A DNA stretch of 64,000 bases from Branchiostoma floridae (taxonomy: Eukaryota; Chordata; Leptocardii; Amphioxiformes; Branchiostomatidae): positions 9,698,010 to 9,762,009 of the forward strand of contig NC_049996.1 in assembly GCF_000003815.2 (NCBI RefSeq), in the 5' to 3' direction. Every line of letters starts with the position of its first letter. Position 1 is the stretch's first letter. This document shows, in pieces, positions 1 to 45,079 of this stretch. The notes below the pieces were generated by a model. The model had not been told where the DNA came from. It saw nothing but the letters and a program-made list of their open reading frames with translations, and did no database searches. Both the position numbers and the translations under genes were made by a program.

Positions 1-12767
<12,767 letters not shown>

Positions 12768-14758
12768 CTTCCCTTGTCTCTCCGCCAGCGGTTCCCCCTC
12801 ACTTCGCTACCGCAGATCTCACCAGGGACAACTGCGCCTGGAATGGGACCCCAAGGTCACTGGTTCAATTCCCAGGGCACTGTCAGCCCCCACAAACTAG
12901 ATACACGGTCCTCAAACTAGTCTGGACGGTTCGAATCCTGGAGAGTAAAAAAAGGAGATGCGATTCGACATCCAAGCTTGGAATAAAATGTCACTCGGAA
13001 ACTCCGGGCATTTAAATCTTAAATCGCCAATCAAATGATTCGTGTCACTGATAATTCTCGAGGAGACTCTTCAGAATAAGTAGCAAGGGAATGAAAAGGA
13101 CTTCAAACAGAAGACACTTTGTCTAACAATAAAGGTAACGTTACACACTACAACCGACATTGAAGTCGAGTCAATGCATCATCAAAGAGTAATTGAGGCA
13201 AAACAGCCGGTACAAAACTATCCGTTCCTGTCTCAATCACAGGGCAGGGACCGCTCTATTTCCGCCATTTGTCGGGAGTTTGGGTCTGGTACAAGCCCTG
13301 AAGTTCGACATTGACCGCTAATTTGCCGCAAAACCGCGCGAAAATGATGAAAATTTGGTGGACACAAACCTGCACCGCGTGCCCGGGCCTCCCGACAGAT
13401 TCCTGGCTCTTCCAATTCCCTCCCTCCGGAAATTCCAGTGGTCACTGCGCGGAATTTTTAATTTCAATTCACAGCGTTGTCCACCCAACAACGCCGGAAT
13501 ATCCGGTCAGAATTAAAACACATTGGTGCAAGGAAATAAATGACCAAACGTTCAGAGTAAAAATGGACGAATGTAAATGTAAAGCCAGACGTAATATCTT
13601 AAGCGAGGGGGTGCCGGTGACTGAGAGCACGGCAAATGTACTCCAAGGGATTAGCAAATCTAACAACCCCCGCCGGCTCAACCAACCTGTCAAAAAGATA
13701 CTTCAGTTTATCCCTCTCTTTTCATCTTACACATTTTGTCACTAAGGATCATAACAACCTCTACTTAAAGTTTAATCATTTTCCACACGTCTCCCAAGCT
13801 GTCAAATTAAACCAAGTTCAGTAAATTTCTTCTGAAAGGACATTGGTCTTTTGTTTGCTATGCACACATTTACTCTAAGGTGTTGTGAAGTGTGATCCCC
13901 TGTACTGGTACTTATGATCAATAATTGGTTATACCTGTTTGTAAAGCCAGTAGCTTTCAGTAATGTAGCACGGCCAATTCAGTTCCAAAGTTCTTCTCTA
14001 TTGTTTGTATGTCCTTTACTGATGTTTGTTTCTCTATAGAACACCTGGTGTACAGTGTCAGAGACCAAGGTCAGAAAAAGGTGCATTCTCCATAGGGATG
14101 AGTGGGACAATAACTTCATGCTATAGCAACAAGTGATATTTACAAACTGAAGACACTGGGGCTGTTGTGGGCTTGAATTTAAATTTGACTACATTACAAG
14201 GTTTCTGTGTTCATATTAGCATAAGGAAAATTTATAACACCAAGGAGCTTTATACCTTATTACACACACCTTAACGTTACCAAATAACTTTTTCTTGGTG
14301 TACCCAATGCTCACACGACTGTTTCCCCTTTGTAAAGTGCTACTACTGCTATATGTAATGGCAATCTTAAGGTATTGAAATAAGAATATCTTTAATTAAA
14401 GAAGATGTGGAGAGAGATGCAAAAAATATATACCCAACATTAAGTTATCAGCTACAAAGATGCATCTTGGTGCTCTTTGCACTACTGTCACCACATCAAA
14501 ATAAAACTCTGAAAATGTCCCATACATTGTACATACTAGCCCTGAACACTATGACAAACTTAGTAGATATTACAGATAGAATTGTGAGTGACATCAATTA
14601 TAAATGTTATGTATTCCAATGTTAGTTACCTGTAACTTATGTGGTTATTATTCCACATCCCATATTGACTTTATCAGTAACGTTAGAGCTAGTTGGACAT
14701 ATCTGACTGTATGTTTGTTTTTAATTTGCCAGGTTTTCTTAGTGAGTTTAGCAACAGC

Positions 14759-14850
14759 TAATCTCCAAGCAGATCCTAAGGTGCCATAAGATAGTATTAA
14801 TGCTGTCCGAGGGGTATGGCCAGTCAAAGATGGTAGCATACACACTCAGG
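14759..14850 (+). repeat. Truncated AATCTCCAAGCAGATC MITE
   Basis: TAATCTCCAAGCAGATCCTA followed by GGTGCCATAAGATAGTAT matches the left end of the complete element at 57779-57948. The opposite terminus is missing, so this is a one-ended fragment, only about 50 bp from the gapped element that shares its outer TIR. Confidence 0.6.
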
Positions 14851-14901
14851 ATTTCATTTTAAAATCCAGGAGACAGAAAAAAATTTCAGGCTGGCTAGAA
14901 C

Positions 14902-15215
14902 ATAATCTCCAAGCAGATTCCCTCCGGTGGGCATAAAACANNNNNNNNNNNNNNNNNNNNNNNNNNNNNNNNNNNNNNNNNNNNNNNNNNNNNNNNNNNN
15001 NNNNNNNNNNNNNNNNNNNNNNNNNNNNNNNNNNNNNNNNNNNNNNNNNNNNNNNNNNNNNNNNNNNNNNNNNNNNNNNNNNNNNNNNNNNNNNNNNNNN
15101 NNNNNNNNNGGAAGGACCTCAGCCGGCAGAGGGGTAAAGTTTGCCCCCGCGGCTGAAGTCCTTCCCCAGCTTATGTTACTGTTTTGTGCCACCGGAGGAA
15201 TCTGCTTGGAGATTA
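14902..15215 (+). mobile_element. TIR element with AATCTCCAAGCAGATT ends, interrupted by gap
   Basis: Left end ATAATCTCCAAGCAGATTCC and right end GGAATCTGCTTGGAGATTA are inverted repeats continuing into CTCCGGTGG / CCACCGGAG. It is flanked by the 8-bp duplication GCTAGAAC (14894-14901 and 15216-15223). The interior is mostly the N run 14941-15109, so its type is unknown. The 8-bp duplication suggests a hAT-like element. Confidence 0.7.
14941..15109. other. Assembly gap (169 N)
   Basis: Run of N inside the TIR element; repeat content probably caused it. Confidence 1.
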
Positions 15216-15315
15216 GCTAGAACACATAATCCCTATTATAAAGCCTTCTGAAGAGGCCTCCCAAAACAAACTGAGTCAGTATTAAATCACTCGCTGTCTG
15301 TGTTTCTGTGTAACA

Positions 15316-15321
15316 TTTATT
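15316..15321 (-). terminator. Candidate polyadenylation signal of UBE2E copy B
   Basis: AATAAA on the minus strand about 1.8 kb downstream of the stop at 17148. The AT-rich, repeat-poor stretch between them (15300-17147) is a plausible 3' UTR. No transcript evidence is available. Confidence 0.35.
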
Positions 15322-17147
15322 TACAATAAATACATCAGTCTGAAGAGAACATAACATTACAGTCAAACTGCTTGGCATGAATCCACAATTATTGCAGTTT
15401 AGTTTAGACAATATGACACTGAATGCAACAGTCCTTAAAGCACCGTAAGGGTTAATAATAGAATGACATAGGAATAAATACTGTTACAGTAGTAGTTGCT
15501 GTTAAGCATGTGTATGCAATGCTCTTTACATGGAAAAAAATATTGTCTTTTCTGTCTTAGGCCACGTTGATTTGATAATATGGATGACATCATCTGGGAA
15601 TCCCAAAACTGATGGAAGTGTACAAATAAAAAAAATTGGCCCAAAAGAAAGACTGAAATATAAGTGGTCAGAAAGGTAGAACACATGACTTATAAACACA
15701 TAGAATACAGTACATTCTTTATTTTTGTTCTTTTTAAATCTTCTTCTTTGACTTTGGAATTTAGTATTTTTAGTATTTTTTTCCAACTTTCCCAATACCA
15801 TTCTACAGCATACATTTGCTCCTTTTTTTTCCTGCTTTGTATGATTTGCACTATGGTTAAAATCTTCTGGAAAAGGCCAAAAATTGATGCGTGCACAGAT
15901 GTCAACCATCATCAGGGCCGTATGAATATATAAGCAGATTAAAATTAAGTGACATTTCTATCATTAGTAAACTTTCAAATCTACAAACTGTTCTGCTCTC
16001 ACCATACATAGACAGTCCAGCTTTTATCTGAATGGTAGCAATACTAGCAAGTTGGCCAAAGATACACTACTAGAAAGCTTGTTACTTTTCATTAATGGCA
16101 TACTCACAATTCATTACTATGCATATCTCAAATCTAGTATAAATAAAGATAATTCTACTAATGTCCCTGGATGACCACACTACACATGTTCGTAATGACT
16201 AGTGTTTTGTCTATTTTTCTACATCTTGTATTTTAATGAACATTTGTGACACAATAATGTTGTTGCTAAGAGATAAGACACTATTATGATTGCCCCTTGT
16301 TAACAAGTATGGCTGCAGTGACTGCGTACACGTAACAACAACTATATAATAACATGGATACAAAATCTATATCCTCAAGAGCATCATCATCATGACTAGC
16401 TTGGATACCATACCCCAACCTCAAATATCGAGATCGGGCTGGGGTTTGGTAACCAGGCTACATCATGACAGATTGCATGTCAATATGATTTTTTTTTCTG
16501 ATGATATCAGTCAGTTTGAAGGCATTCACTGTTGTGATACTGTTTCCATTAGTTTTACATGAAAATAGGGTGAGGAAATGCAGTCTTTGAATCTATCCTT
16601 GACCAAAATCTTTACTCAAACCTGCATGGATTCATTTTCATGGGCTGTCCCCTCCAGGATTTGTACAACTTTCTTCTGCTTCCCCTGTGAAATTATCAGA
16701 ACAACCAAATTTCATTCCAAACCTGTCATAAATTGTCTCACTGCCCAAACATTGTTGCAAACTTGGAAATATTGCGAACATCTAAGGCAGAAGACAAAGG
16801 CAATTTGGAGTAGCAAAAAACATTTCAGACTGCTGCATTGTATAGGCAAGTTTTCATGCACCTGATTTTGAAGTCACACAGTCAACAATATCTCTTTCTT
16901 CCCATATACATTTACTAACCTTCAGACAACTATAAGTCTACATCTTCTAGTTTAAGTGCACAGCTACATACTGAAAGACCCAATTGCTTTATATTTTCAT
17001 TTTGCAAAAACTCTACATTTCTTCTGACAGTCTTTTCTACAGTGTGCAGATTAGAATTCACATGTAACTAAAGCAGTTCATCTAAGATTACGTTTTACTA
17101 GCTACAGTACATTTGGGCAAAATTCATTGGCTTCAGTTTTTGTGACT

Positions 17148-37199
<20,052 letters not shown>

Positions 37200-38290
37200 C
37201 TTCTCGTATTTCCTCCGCGATTGACCGTTTCAATCCTCCAACTTCAATCTACAACCTCTCAGATGCCTCTAACACTGACAATCGGCCACTGATGGTGCTC
37301 AAATCGCCACTGTTTGGGAAACTGACCCTCAAAAAGGTGCTCTAACTCAATCAGAGTCCGACTCGCACTCTCCCCCACGAAGTAAGGAAGTGAACTGACC
37401 GCTCACAATTCCGCGTGGAATAAGCCAATCACAAAATTACCATATAATTACCATAACTGCTGTCTGTTATCAAACACTGTCATAAGATACCGAAAAAAGC
37501 CGATTTTTCTGCCATGCAAATTACAGATAGATAGCACATAACGGGATTCATTCGCATGGACGATGTTCATTTTAAAATTACAGCATCACAAGTGCATATT
37601 AAATCGCGCTGAAGATTACGCTGCCTCATGATCAAGCCCATGGTGTTTTTCTTGGCAGCACAATCATAGTAGACTCAAGGAGGTTATTGGTAGACTCGAT
37701 AAGCTTCAAGTACCGGTGGCACCACTAAGAAAACATACCCTATAATTCCTTTGAATCATAGTATTCGAATGGATAAGATATAAGTTATTATGATCACCGA
37801 TTACGTCCTTATGTTATCGTAAATGACACACATGCTCATTGTATTCTGACATGTGTAATGATGCTTGGCGATATTGTTATTGTCAGTGTTAAGACATAAA
37901 ACCAAAATGGAAAGTTTTTCTGAAAGCTTTGAACAGGAAGCCGACATAAATAAATCATATGATTTGTACATTTTCTCTCTTTGTACAAGTAAATGATATT
38001 TATCATTAAGGGTGTGCACTGATCCAACACTTTCCGCGACAGCCCCCTGTCCAATGTGATATATTAAACGGGACTAAAAGGCGGGATACAATGGCTAGTG
38101 TTGCGAGAGCCTTCGCGAATGAAAAGCTATTGTAAGCACTCCCGGTCCGGCGCGAGGGATAATACTCCTAATGAATGGGAATAATTGTACTGTGACAAGA
38201 AGGTAAGCACGCCGTTCCCGCTAGCGGAGGCACCCCCGCCGGAAATGGGCTGCTCTACCACGATGTAATGGGCAAGTGAAGGTAGGTACA

Positions 38291-38431
38291 CTCCAAGCAG
38301 AGGTTAGACTGTTTTTTATACGTTTTTAGGGGTTTTCGCGAGACATCAACAAAACGGTACATAATAGAAAGCCCGATAAAAAACCGGCTAAAACGTAAAA
38401 AAAAAAGCCGGAGCCTAACCTCTACTTGGAG
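38291..38431. repeat. Small MITE with CTCCAAGCAGAGGTTAG ends
   Basis: CTCCAAGCAGAGGTTAG and CTAACCTCTACTTGGAG are inverted termini around about 140 bp containing GAAAGCCCGATAAAAAACCG. A partial relative is at 40085-40155. Confidence 0.65.
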
Positions 38432-38937
38432 AGCAGGGTGAAGGTATGCTCTTACAGGCAGATGGTAGGAGGTAATGTCGCACCGTTCGCTAGTTATTTT
38501 GGAATACATGTACAGCTCTCCCAAACTATGGTTGTCTTTCGAAAAAGATAGGGAGTGACTTATCACTTAGGGGTAAACAATAGTAAATTGGAAATTTCTA
38601 GATAATGATTAAAAGATGGACATTTGTGCCATTTGTGTAAGTCCATGGGACAGTTCTAAATAAGAAATTGGTAGTAGAATAGGTGGACGGATCGATAGAG
38701 CGACGAAGGGAGGAATGATAAAAATATAGAATTTTTGTAAAAACAAATAGAGAGGTTATGGCAAGGTTACCATACAGGTTGGAAAGCATTGACCAATAAT
38801 GAAGGGATTGACCAATAATCGGTGGGGAGGAGGAGAGTTGGATGTATGCATGCAACATGTATGCATCTTCCCGTTTTGTGAATGTCAAATTGATAGTGTA
38901 AACATTTGAAAGTGATATGAATGGGTTGTCTTGAGCC

Positions 38938-39015
38938 GTGGCACGATGGCTTTGTGGCCAGGGTTGTTGACTCAGTACCTGGAGGTACTGAGTAACTGTG
39001 AGTTCGAATTAATCT
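38938..39015 (+). repeat. tRNA-like SINE head
   Basis: GATGGCTTTGTGGCCAGG (A-box-like) and GAGTTCGAATTA (B-box-like, 39000-39011) are about 40 bp apart. The sequence between is not a foldable tRNA by eye, so a SINE remnant is more likely than a tRNA gene. Confidence 0.45.
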
Positions 39016-40084
39016 CTGACAGGTACCGATCAGTCCTGATGTTGAACCATTGGGAAAGACACTTTAAAGGTTACTCTCTTTACATATATGTTGCGTGGGT
39101 TTGAAAGTGATATTGAAGCCTGCAATACTGCCGAGATCGCCCGTTTAAAGCCACTTTCCGTCCAGTCGACGATCATACCGTGTCACGACTCCTGTTCCAG
39201 AAGCTGGCACTACATTTACTACGTACGTGTCACGCCTGAAAAATTATGGCACGAAACGGTCATCGATGTCAGAACTCGTCAACTCAAGGACAGGCAACGC
39301 TGTTCCCCTGTGTGATGTTATAAATTTGACGAGAGCCAATGGGGATTTTTTTTCTCTCAACGACATTTCGTATCTACCAAATTGGTATTTATTGTTGAGT
39401 TACAAATTACTGACACACAAACACAGCAGGGCAAGGGACGGACCGCAAAGGATAGCGATGGATGGTAGAAGTGTTGGCGTCTGTGTTTTTTTCTGTCAGG
39501 TCAACTGTAGCAGTAAACCTGGCAGAACGACAGCTGATATCGAACGGCGCACTTTTCTGTATAATATGTGATCAATCAGTCTGCGATTGTCCAGTACTTT
39601 TATGGGCGACACCTTACGGTTAGAAGGATAAGTGCACATTCGCAGACTTCCATCAGCGCTGGATTTTTATCTCCATGAAATATGTGAATATAGCGAAGTG
39701 TAGATCATGTACATGTGAAGGTCATTTACGTAATCATATTCATAGAGATATGAGGTCTCCGAACTCTTATATGTCTTGCTGGAGCCAGCACGGAAATTCC
39801 CCCTCCCGGCATTAAATGATAGCCTTTATTGTACATCCATGTACCATCGGACTAAGCACAGGCATATAGATACAAAAGTTTTAACATATATAATACCTTA
39901 GTCCATGTTGAAAATCGCCCCCTCCCCCCAAAAAATGAGATCGAGTCAGCGCTAGAAGTCAGCAAATGAGGCTAAATGCACCGTACCTTTGTGACTACAA
40001 TTTTGATGCCTTGCACAAATCACACCTTTGACTTGCCACTTAAAATGTTTCACCGGGACATGAAGAAAATTTTACAGTACAAAA

Positions 40085-40155
40085 AAGAAAGCCCGACAAA
40101 AACGCCATAAAATACGTCAAAACAGTCAATACCAAACTTCTACTTGGAGACTAGA
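40085..40155. repeat. Fragment of the 38291-38431 MITE family
   Basis: GAAAGCCCGACAAAAACGCC and AACTTCTACTTGGAGAC correspond to the interior and right end of the complete copy. Confidence 0.5.
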
Positions 40156-40559
40156 AAGTTGCGTACTACTTGTAATACTAGCCATTGTTACCTGTTCCGG
40201 TTCAGGTGCCAAAACAGTCCGTCCTAGACGTGCTGTATGACGGTGAGAGGGGCTTATCTCGAAGATCAGAGGTGTTAGTCAGAGAACACCTTTCGTAAGT
40301 GATGACCTTTAGCGTAATACAAATGTAATCAAATAAAGGCAAAGTTATCCCTTAAGGTTCGGTAAAGGTGTCCAAACAAAAGGAGAGCTTCACACCATGA
40401 CATCTCACTGTTTACTAGTTGACTTTCTGACGCACGGATCATGAGTCATGACCCACCTATCTTTAAAAAACACAGGGACCGAAACTATGACGAATGTCAC
40501 GAAGGGCGTCGGCACAGTTGAAAGGTAGACGGCTAGGAATTTCGAAGGATAAAGATAAA

Positions 40560-42370
40560 ATGGGCAAAGGAAAGCAGGCGCGTTTTGTTGAGTGGAGTTG
40601 TAATGAGTTTCTAGCTGTCTTTGTGAACTTTGCAGTACCCAAGCTAAGGACGTTGTACGACATGGCGGGTCTTTCACAGGAGGAAGCTACAAAACGCCTT
40701 AAAGCATGTCAAGAAAAGGTGAAACGTTGACATCTTTGAGTACTGGGGAGGGGGATATTTATTGTTTCTAATATTAATCAGGCTACGTTGATTTTTTTTC
40801 AAATACAGTTTGTTGATTATGTCATCTAGTAGCTGAGTGGCTTCTAGGCTAGACCTTTCACTTATCCCGGGTGTAAAAATGGGTACCTAAGTTCAGTTCT
40901 GGAGTTACTATATTTTAAAAGGCAGTGGAAGGAGGGGAATGGTTTCGGCCTTCCAATACCGCAATCTAGACCCAGTGGATAGACATCCCACTGCCCGCTT
41001 TAAAAGGCTGGGAAGACTACCATAATTTTATTGAAGTTTGGTTCTGACGTCAAAACCAACCGCGCCTATTGCAGGTGGTTCGCAGTCTGTGGCACTGGAT
41101 TCAGCAGGACAAGAAGGTGGACCTCGACAACATCACCGTCCTTAGGGCTCGTCCTGAACTGCGCCGGATTGCTAAACAGCAGCGGTTTGTCTGCCCGCAC
41201 CCCCTACCGCCTGCTACCTTGCTGCTCAACGAGGTCAGTTCAATGTGGCGACTGTACAAGTTTGAAAATTTATGCACACACACACACACAAACACATAAT
41301 GCAAAAAAAAAATCAATTGTACATACATAAAGGGGTACTGAAGTCCAGAAGGGAGTGTTAACCTATCTAGATATAACCAACACTAGTATTCCAGTAGTCG
41401 TTTTGTATAATGATATTCATCACAGTTCATGCATTGTTACACTCAGTGATTCATATTCCCTATCTTATTTGTACCATGTACTTGTAATTAGCCCATGAGC
41501 ATGAACTTGCAAATAAAAACTTTCGTTATTTTCAAATGCAGTAGATTATGAATCAAATCAATGAATACATAATCAGTCGACTTTTTGTAGTATTCCACTA
41601 GTGATGAATTACGCAACAGGTGTTTGAAAACAATATGGCCCCACATGTTGTGTGTTGTATCGTGAGGTATACCTCTGGTTTCCTTTCAGATTTGTAACCT
41701 GGGACTACCAGATGCTGTCATCCTCATATTTTTCCGTGACTTCAATCGCCAGCTCATCCACTGTGATCACAACGGGAAGCTGTTGAAGTACAGCGCTTTC
41801 CTGTCCGTGACTCTATGCTGCGTCGAAGAGAAGCATGGAAACAAAGTCCTGAAGAAAACCTGGGGTGGAAGTGTACCTCTCCCTAAACACTTACGAGAAA
41901 TCTACATCAAGTACGCAGCTCGCTGGTTCTGGCATCCAATCGTATCTCTGCCAGTGCTCATAACTCTCGACCAAACAGAGGAAGGGAAAGGACTGGGTGA
42001 TGTGGCTGTCGTTCCGATAAACCCACCGACTCTACATTGTCGAGCCTTCCAGTTCCACCTGTCTCCTGAGTCCAAGTGCCCCCGGCCACTGCCAGGTGTG
42101 AAGCTGGTTCCTCCCTGTAGTCAGTGCAAGGACATGTTTCCTTCATACAACACCACCACAGACAAGAGCGCTGGGTACGTGAAGTACAAAACAACTCCGC
42201 ATGGGAACACTACCCATAAATGGTGCCGAGGTAACTGTGCGGAGGTCACGGCCTTTAGCGACATGTTCTACCAGCTGGGACTGAAGTGTCAAGTTCACAA
42301 CGGCAAGGCCAAGAACATTCTGGCCAAGTACAAGATGGACAAGATGCCGCGAGCGAAATTTGTAAAGTAA
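40560..42370 (+). CDS. Unrecognised protein with PPCSxC and WCRGNCAE cysteine motifs, copy 1
   Basis: I do not recognise this family by name. Coding exons are 40560-40718, 41075-41233 and 41690-42370, all phase 0 with GT-AG borders: 53 + 53 + 226 residues (332). The start at 40560 has a good Kozak context and aligns with copy 2; an in-frame ATG at 40494 could add 22 residues. Exon 1 looks helical (ARFVEWSCNEFLAVF). Exon 2 has SLWHWIQQD and ends near CPHPLPPATLLL. Exon 3 opens with FFRDFNR, then KKTWGGSVPLPKHLR, an AARW-WHPIVSLPVL block, PPCSQCKDMFPS, and WCRGNCAEVTAF near the C-terminus. No signal peptide or clear membrane segment is seen. The CxxC plus CAE residues could bind zinc and recall the deaminase fold (HAE/CAE plus PCxxC), but the order is reversed. 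A tandem paralogue follows 0.9 kb downstream. AATAAA at 42792-42797 fits the 3' end. Confidence 0.85.
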
Positions 42371-43285
42371 ACACAAAATCTGCAACATTTTGTTAGAAAA
42401 CATGACAAAAATGTACATACGGTTTTAAAGTTACTATCAATTGCATTAATTGTTTCATAAAAGATTTATTAGGATATAAGTAATTGTCACAATTTGGCTG
42501 AGCATGAAAAATGATGGTTCAGTTTCATGCTAGATTTTTCGTGTTGTATGATATATGGTGAATGTATGCATATAGTTGTTGATGAATAATAATAGATCTA
42601 ATGCTGAACTTAAAGCCTGCTGGGTTTTAACGTTATCACTAAATCTATAATAGTATAATGTGTAGGACTGGTATCAAGTGTTTAAGGGTCTCAAATTGTC
42701 TTCTTTGTAAATTGTATGCAATAATTATCTGTGCTTAATACATGGCTTTGAAGTTTAAACATACGAAATGATTAACTTCCAGAGAAATCTAAATAAAGTA
42801 TTTACCTCAATATCCTGTCCTTCCTTCATTTAATTGCTACGCCTATACCCTAAAAAATATGATTTTCAAAGAAATCTTTGGGGCTATTCGTATGAACTGA
42901 GCTCATACGGACTTGATATACGCATTACTGCGACAGCCCCTACATATTCCATCAAGGAGACTCTGAGACGTTATGTACATTGAAAATGACATAAGCGTAA
43001 GGGGATTTTATGAAGCTCAGCTGCGAGGAGTCAGAAGACGTGATTTGAATGAAAGCTACGTAATCCCTAAAGCAATGACGTTCGAAACAAAGGTGAGATC
43101 TAAGTCATTAATCCTATGTGTGCTTATTCTCCCTGCGGGTACAGCTTACTGACGCAAAACATAGCCAAACCCAACCTGATAATGGCCATGGAAAAGAGGA
43201 AGTTAAACTATGACTCATTCATTAAAATAGGTGTTGGCACAGGTTTCAGGTAAACAAGCGTGTCTGGTTTCAGTAGTTAGAAAAG
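42371..43285. other. Spacer between the two unknown paralogues
   Basis: 3' UTR of copy 1 to about 42810, then about 470 bp that must contain the promoter of copy 2. No repeat recognised. Confidence 0.6.
42792..42797 (+). terminator. Candidate polyadenylation signal of unknown gene copy 1
   Basis: AATAAA about 420 nt past the stop codon at 42368-42370 and well before the next gene, followed by a T/GT-rich stretch. Confidence 0.45.
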
Positions 43286-45079
43286 ATGGACGAAGAAAAG
43301 CGGGCGCGTTTCGTGGAGTGGAGTTGTAACGTGTTTGTAGACGTCTTTTGGTACTTTGGAGTTCCTAGGCTGTGGACTTTGTACTATGAGAGAGGGCTTT
43401 CCTGGGAAGACGCTGCAAGACGCCTGATTAGGTGTCGTGAAAAGGTACTTATTGTACAAGCTTGTCTTAGATATAAATCTCCGCAGACCGTCGTTTTAAA
43501 CATGGTATATTTTCACGGATTTGCGGTTCAGGTTTTGTGGAACGTTAAAAAGTACAATGTGCATATGGTGATTGTATACTAATCACTGACACATACCAGC
43601 TTTTAACTGAGGTTATGTTATAAACTTACATATCTCATGTCCTGCCTTTTGTGACCATCTCAGACCAACCAGTGGTTCCAAGCTAGACTGCCCTGAACAA
43701 ATCTACTTCATGTATGATATGCGAACTGCAATACTCTAGGCTGCTAGCCTCGAGTCCAGCATTGTCGTGCTTATAGTCGCCCCCGGAATTTAAGACGTTT
43801 GATTAATCGAATAATTCGAGTGTATTCATTTTGTGTTATGCCGTTATAACAAACTATTGCAGGTTATGGACAGTCTGTGGCACTGGGTTCAGCAGGACAG
43901 ACGTGTGAACCTGGACAATATCCACTTCCTCCAGCGCCGCCCTGAACTCCGTCAGCGTGCTACAAGGCAGCGATATGTGTGCCCGCACCCCCTACCGCCT
44001 GCCACAATATTGCTCAAAGAGGTCTCTATTTGTTTTAAATATTGCATGCACGCACGCAGACACGCACTAAGGAACGCACACAAACATATACACAAACTCA
44101 CTCGCACGCTCACAAACATATACATACAGTGACAAGCTCACGCACACACACATATACATACACGAATAAATACACGCACACACAAACACACATAAAATAC
44201 ACGCACAAAACCACACACATATAAGTATATGTATACACACACGCGCGCACACAGATATTTTCGAATTGTCACATGGCATGTCGGACGAATTGCGTCATAT
44301 AATCACCACCAAGGCGTAAAGCCGCGGACAAGCTTCTTTGAGTGAGTCATAGGTATTTCCTGCTGTCAGAAGGAAATTCTGAATAAATCTTTCTGACTCC
44401 ATTACAGATCTGTCACCTGGAGCCTCCAGAACACGTCATTCTCGAGTTTTTCCGTGACTTCAACCGCCTTAAGACCGGCAGTGATCAGTACGGGAAGTTG
44501 AAGTACAGCGCTTTCCTGACAGTGACTCTGTGTTGCGTGGAAAAGAAGCTGGGAAGCAAAGTCCTGAAGAAAACCTGGGGCGGAAGTGTGCCTCTGCCCA
44601 AACACCTGCGGGATATCTATATCAAGTACGCAGCTCGCTGGGTCTGGCATCCAATCGTATCCTTGCCAGTGCTCATAAGTTTTGACCAATCAGAGGAAGG
44701 GAAAGGATTGGGTAAGATGAGGGTTGTGCCTGTAAATCCACCCACTCTATCATGCCGAGCCTTTCAATTCCGACCCGAGTCCAACGATCATCTACCAGGA
44801 GTGCGGCCTGTCCCTCCTTGTAGTCACTGCAGGGACATGTTTCCCTCACATGACCAACCGGCAGGGGAATCCGACGGTGTCGGGTACGTGCAGTACGCAC
44901 TTACTCCGCCAGATGACGCCAGTGCCAGTTGGTGCAGAGGAAACTGTGCTGAGATTGCTGCTTTTGGGGAGATGTTCAAAGAGCTGAAACAAAAGTGTCG
45001 CGTGCTCAACGGGAACTCAAAGAAGATTCTTGCTAAATACAGGATGGACAAAATGTCTCAAGCAAAACTCGTTTCGTGA
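43286..45079 (+). CDS. Unrecognised protein with PPCSxC and WCRGNCAE cysteine motifs, copy 2
   Basis: Tandem paralogue of the preceding gene with identical architecture. Exons are 43286-43444, 43863-44021 and 44408-45079 (53 + 53 + 223 residues, 329 in all), every intron in phase 0. The first two exons have exactly the same lengths (159 nt) as in copy 1. Conserved blocks are ARFVEWSCN, SLWHWVQQD, CPHPLPPATILL, KKTWGGSVPLPKHLR, AARW-WHPIVSLPVLI, PPCSHCRDMFPS and WCRGNCAEIAAF. By eye, exon 3 is roughly two-thirds identical, and the sequence between PPCSxC and WCRGNCAE varies most. Intron 2 contains a long CA-rich microsatellite. The conservation of reading frame and motifs argues that both copies are functional genes. 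Function is unknown; a metal-binding or deaminase-like role is only a hypothesis. Confidence 0.85.
44041..44252 (+). repeat. CA-rich microsatellite, intron 2 of unknown gene copy 2
   Basis: Imperfect CACA/CGCA repeats of about 210 bp beginning about 20 bp after the exon 2 donor. A short CA tract (41274-41296) sits in the equivalent intron of copy 1, so it may descend from the ancestral gene. Confidence 0.8.

Larger units (their letters stand above)
12768..17147. other. Region between UBE2E copies A and B
   Basis: 12768-13500 is comparatively GC-rich and is probably the promoter and 5' UTR of copy A. 13500-14750 shows nothing recognised. Two AATCTCC-type elements and a gap fill 14759-15215. 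About 15300-17147 is the likely 3' UTR of copy B. Confidence 0.55.
37200..40559. other. Intergenic region between UBE2E copy B and unknown gene copy 1
   Basis: The first 250 bp are GC-richer (promoter and leader of UBE2E copy B). It then holds the MITE at 38291, a SINE-like head at 38938 and a MITE fragment at 40085. Overlapping ORFs at 39088-39571 are unsupported. The genes are divergent, so the promoter of the unknown gene should lie near 40200-40550. Confidence 0.6.

Noticed and set aside
13311-13745. 144-codon open frame on the plus strand upstream of UBE2E copy A
   Set aside because: No family resemblance, no splice or conservation support, and it overlaps the probable promoter of the divergent-strand gene.
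38938-39015. tRNA gene
   Set aside because: A- and B-box-like sequences are present, but no acceptor stem or cloverleaf could be made; called SINE-like instead.
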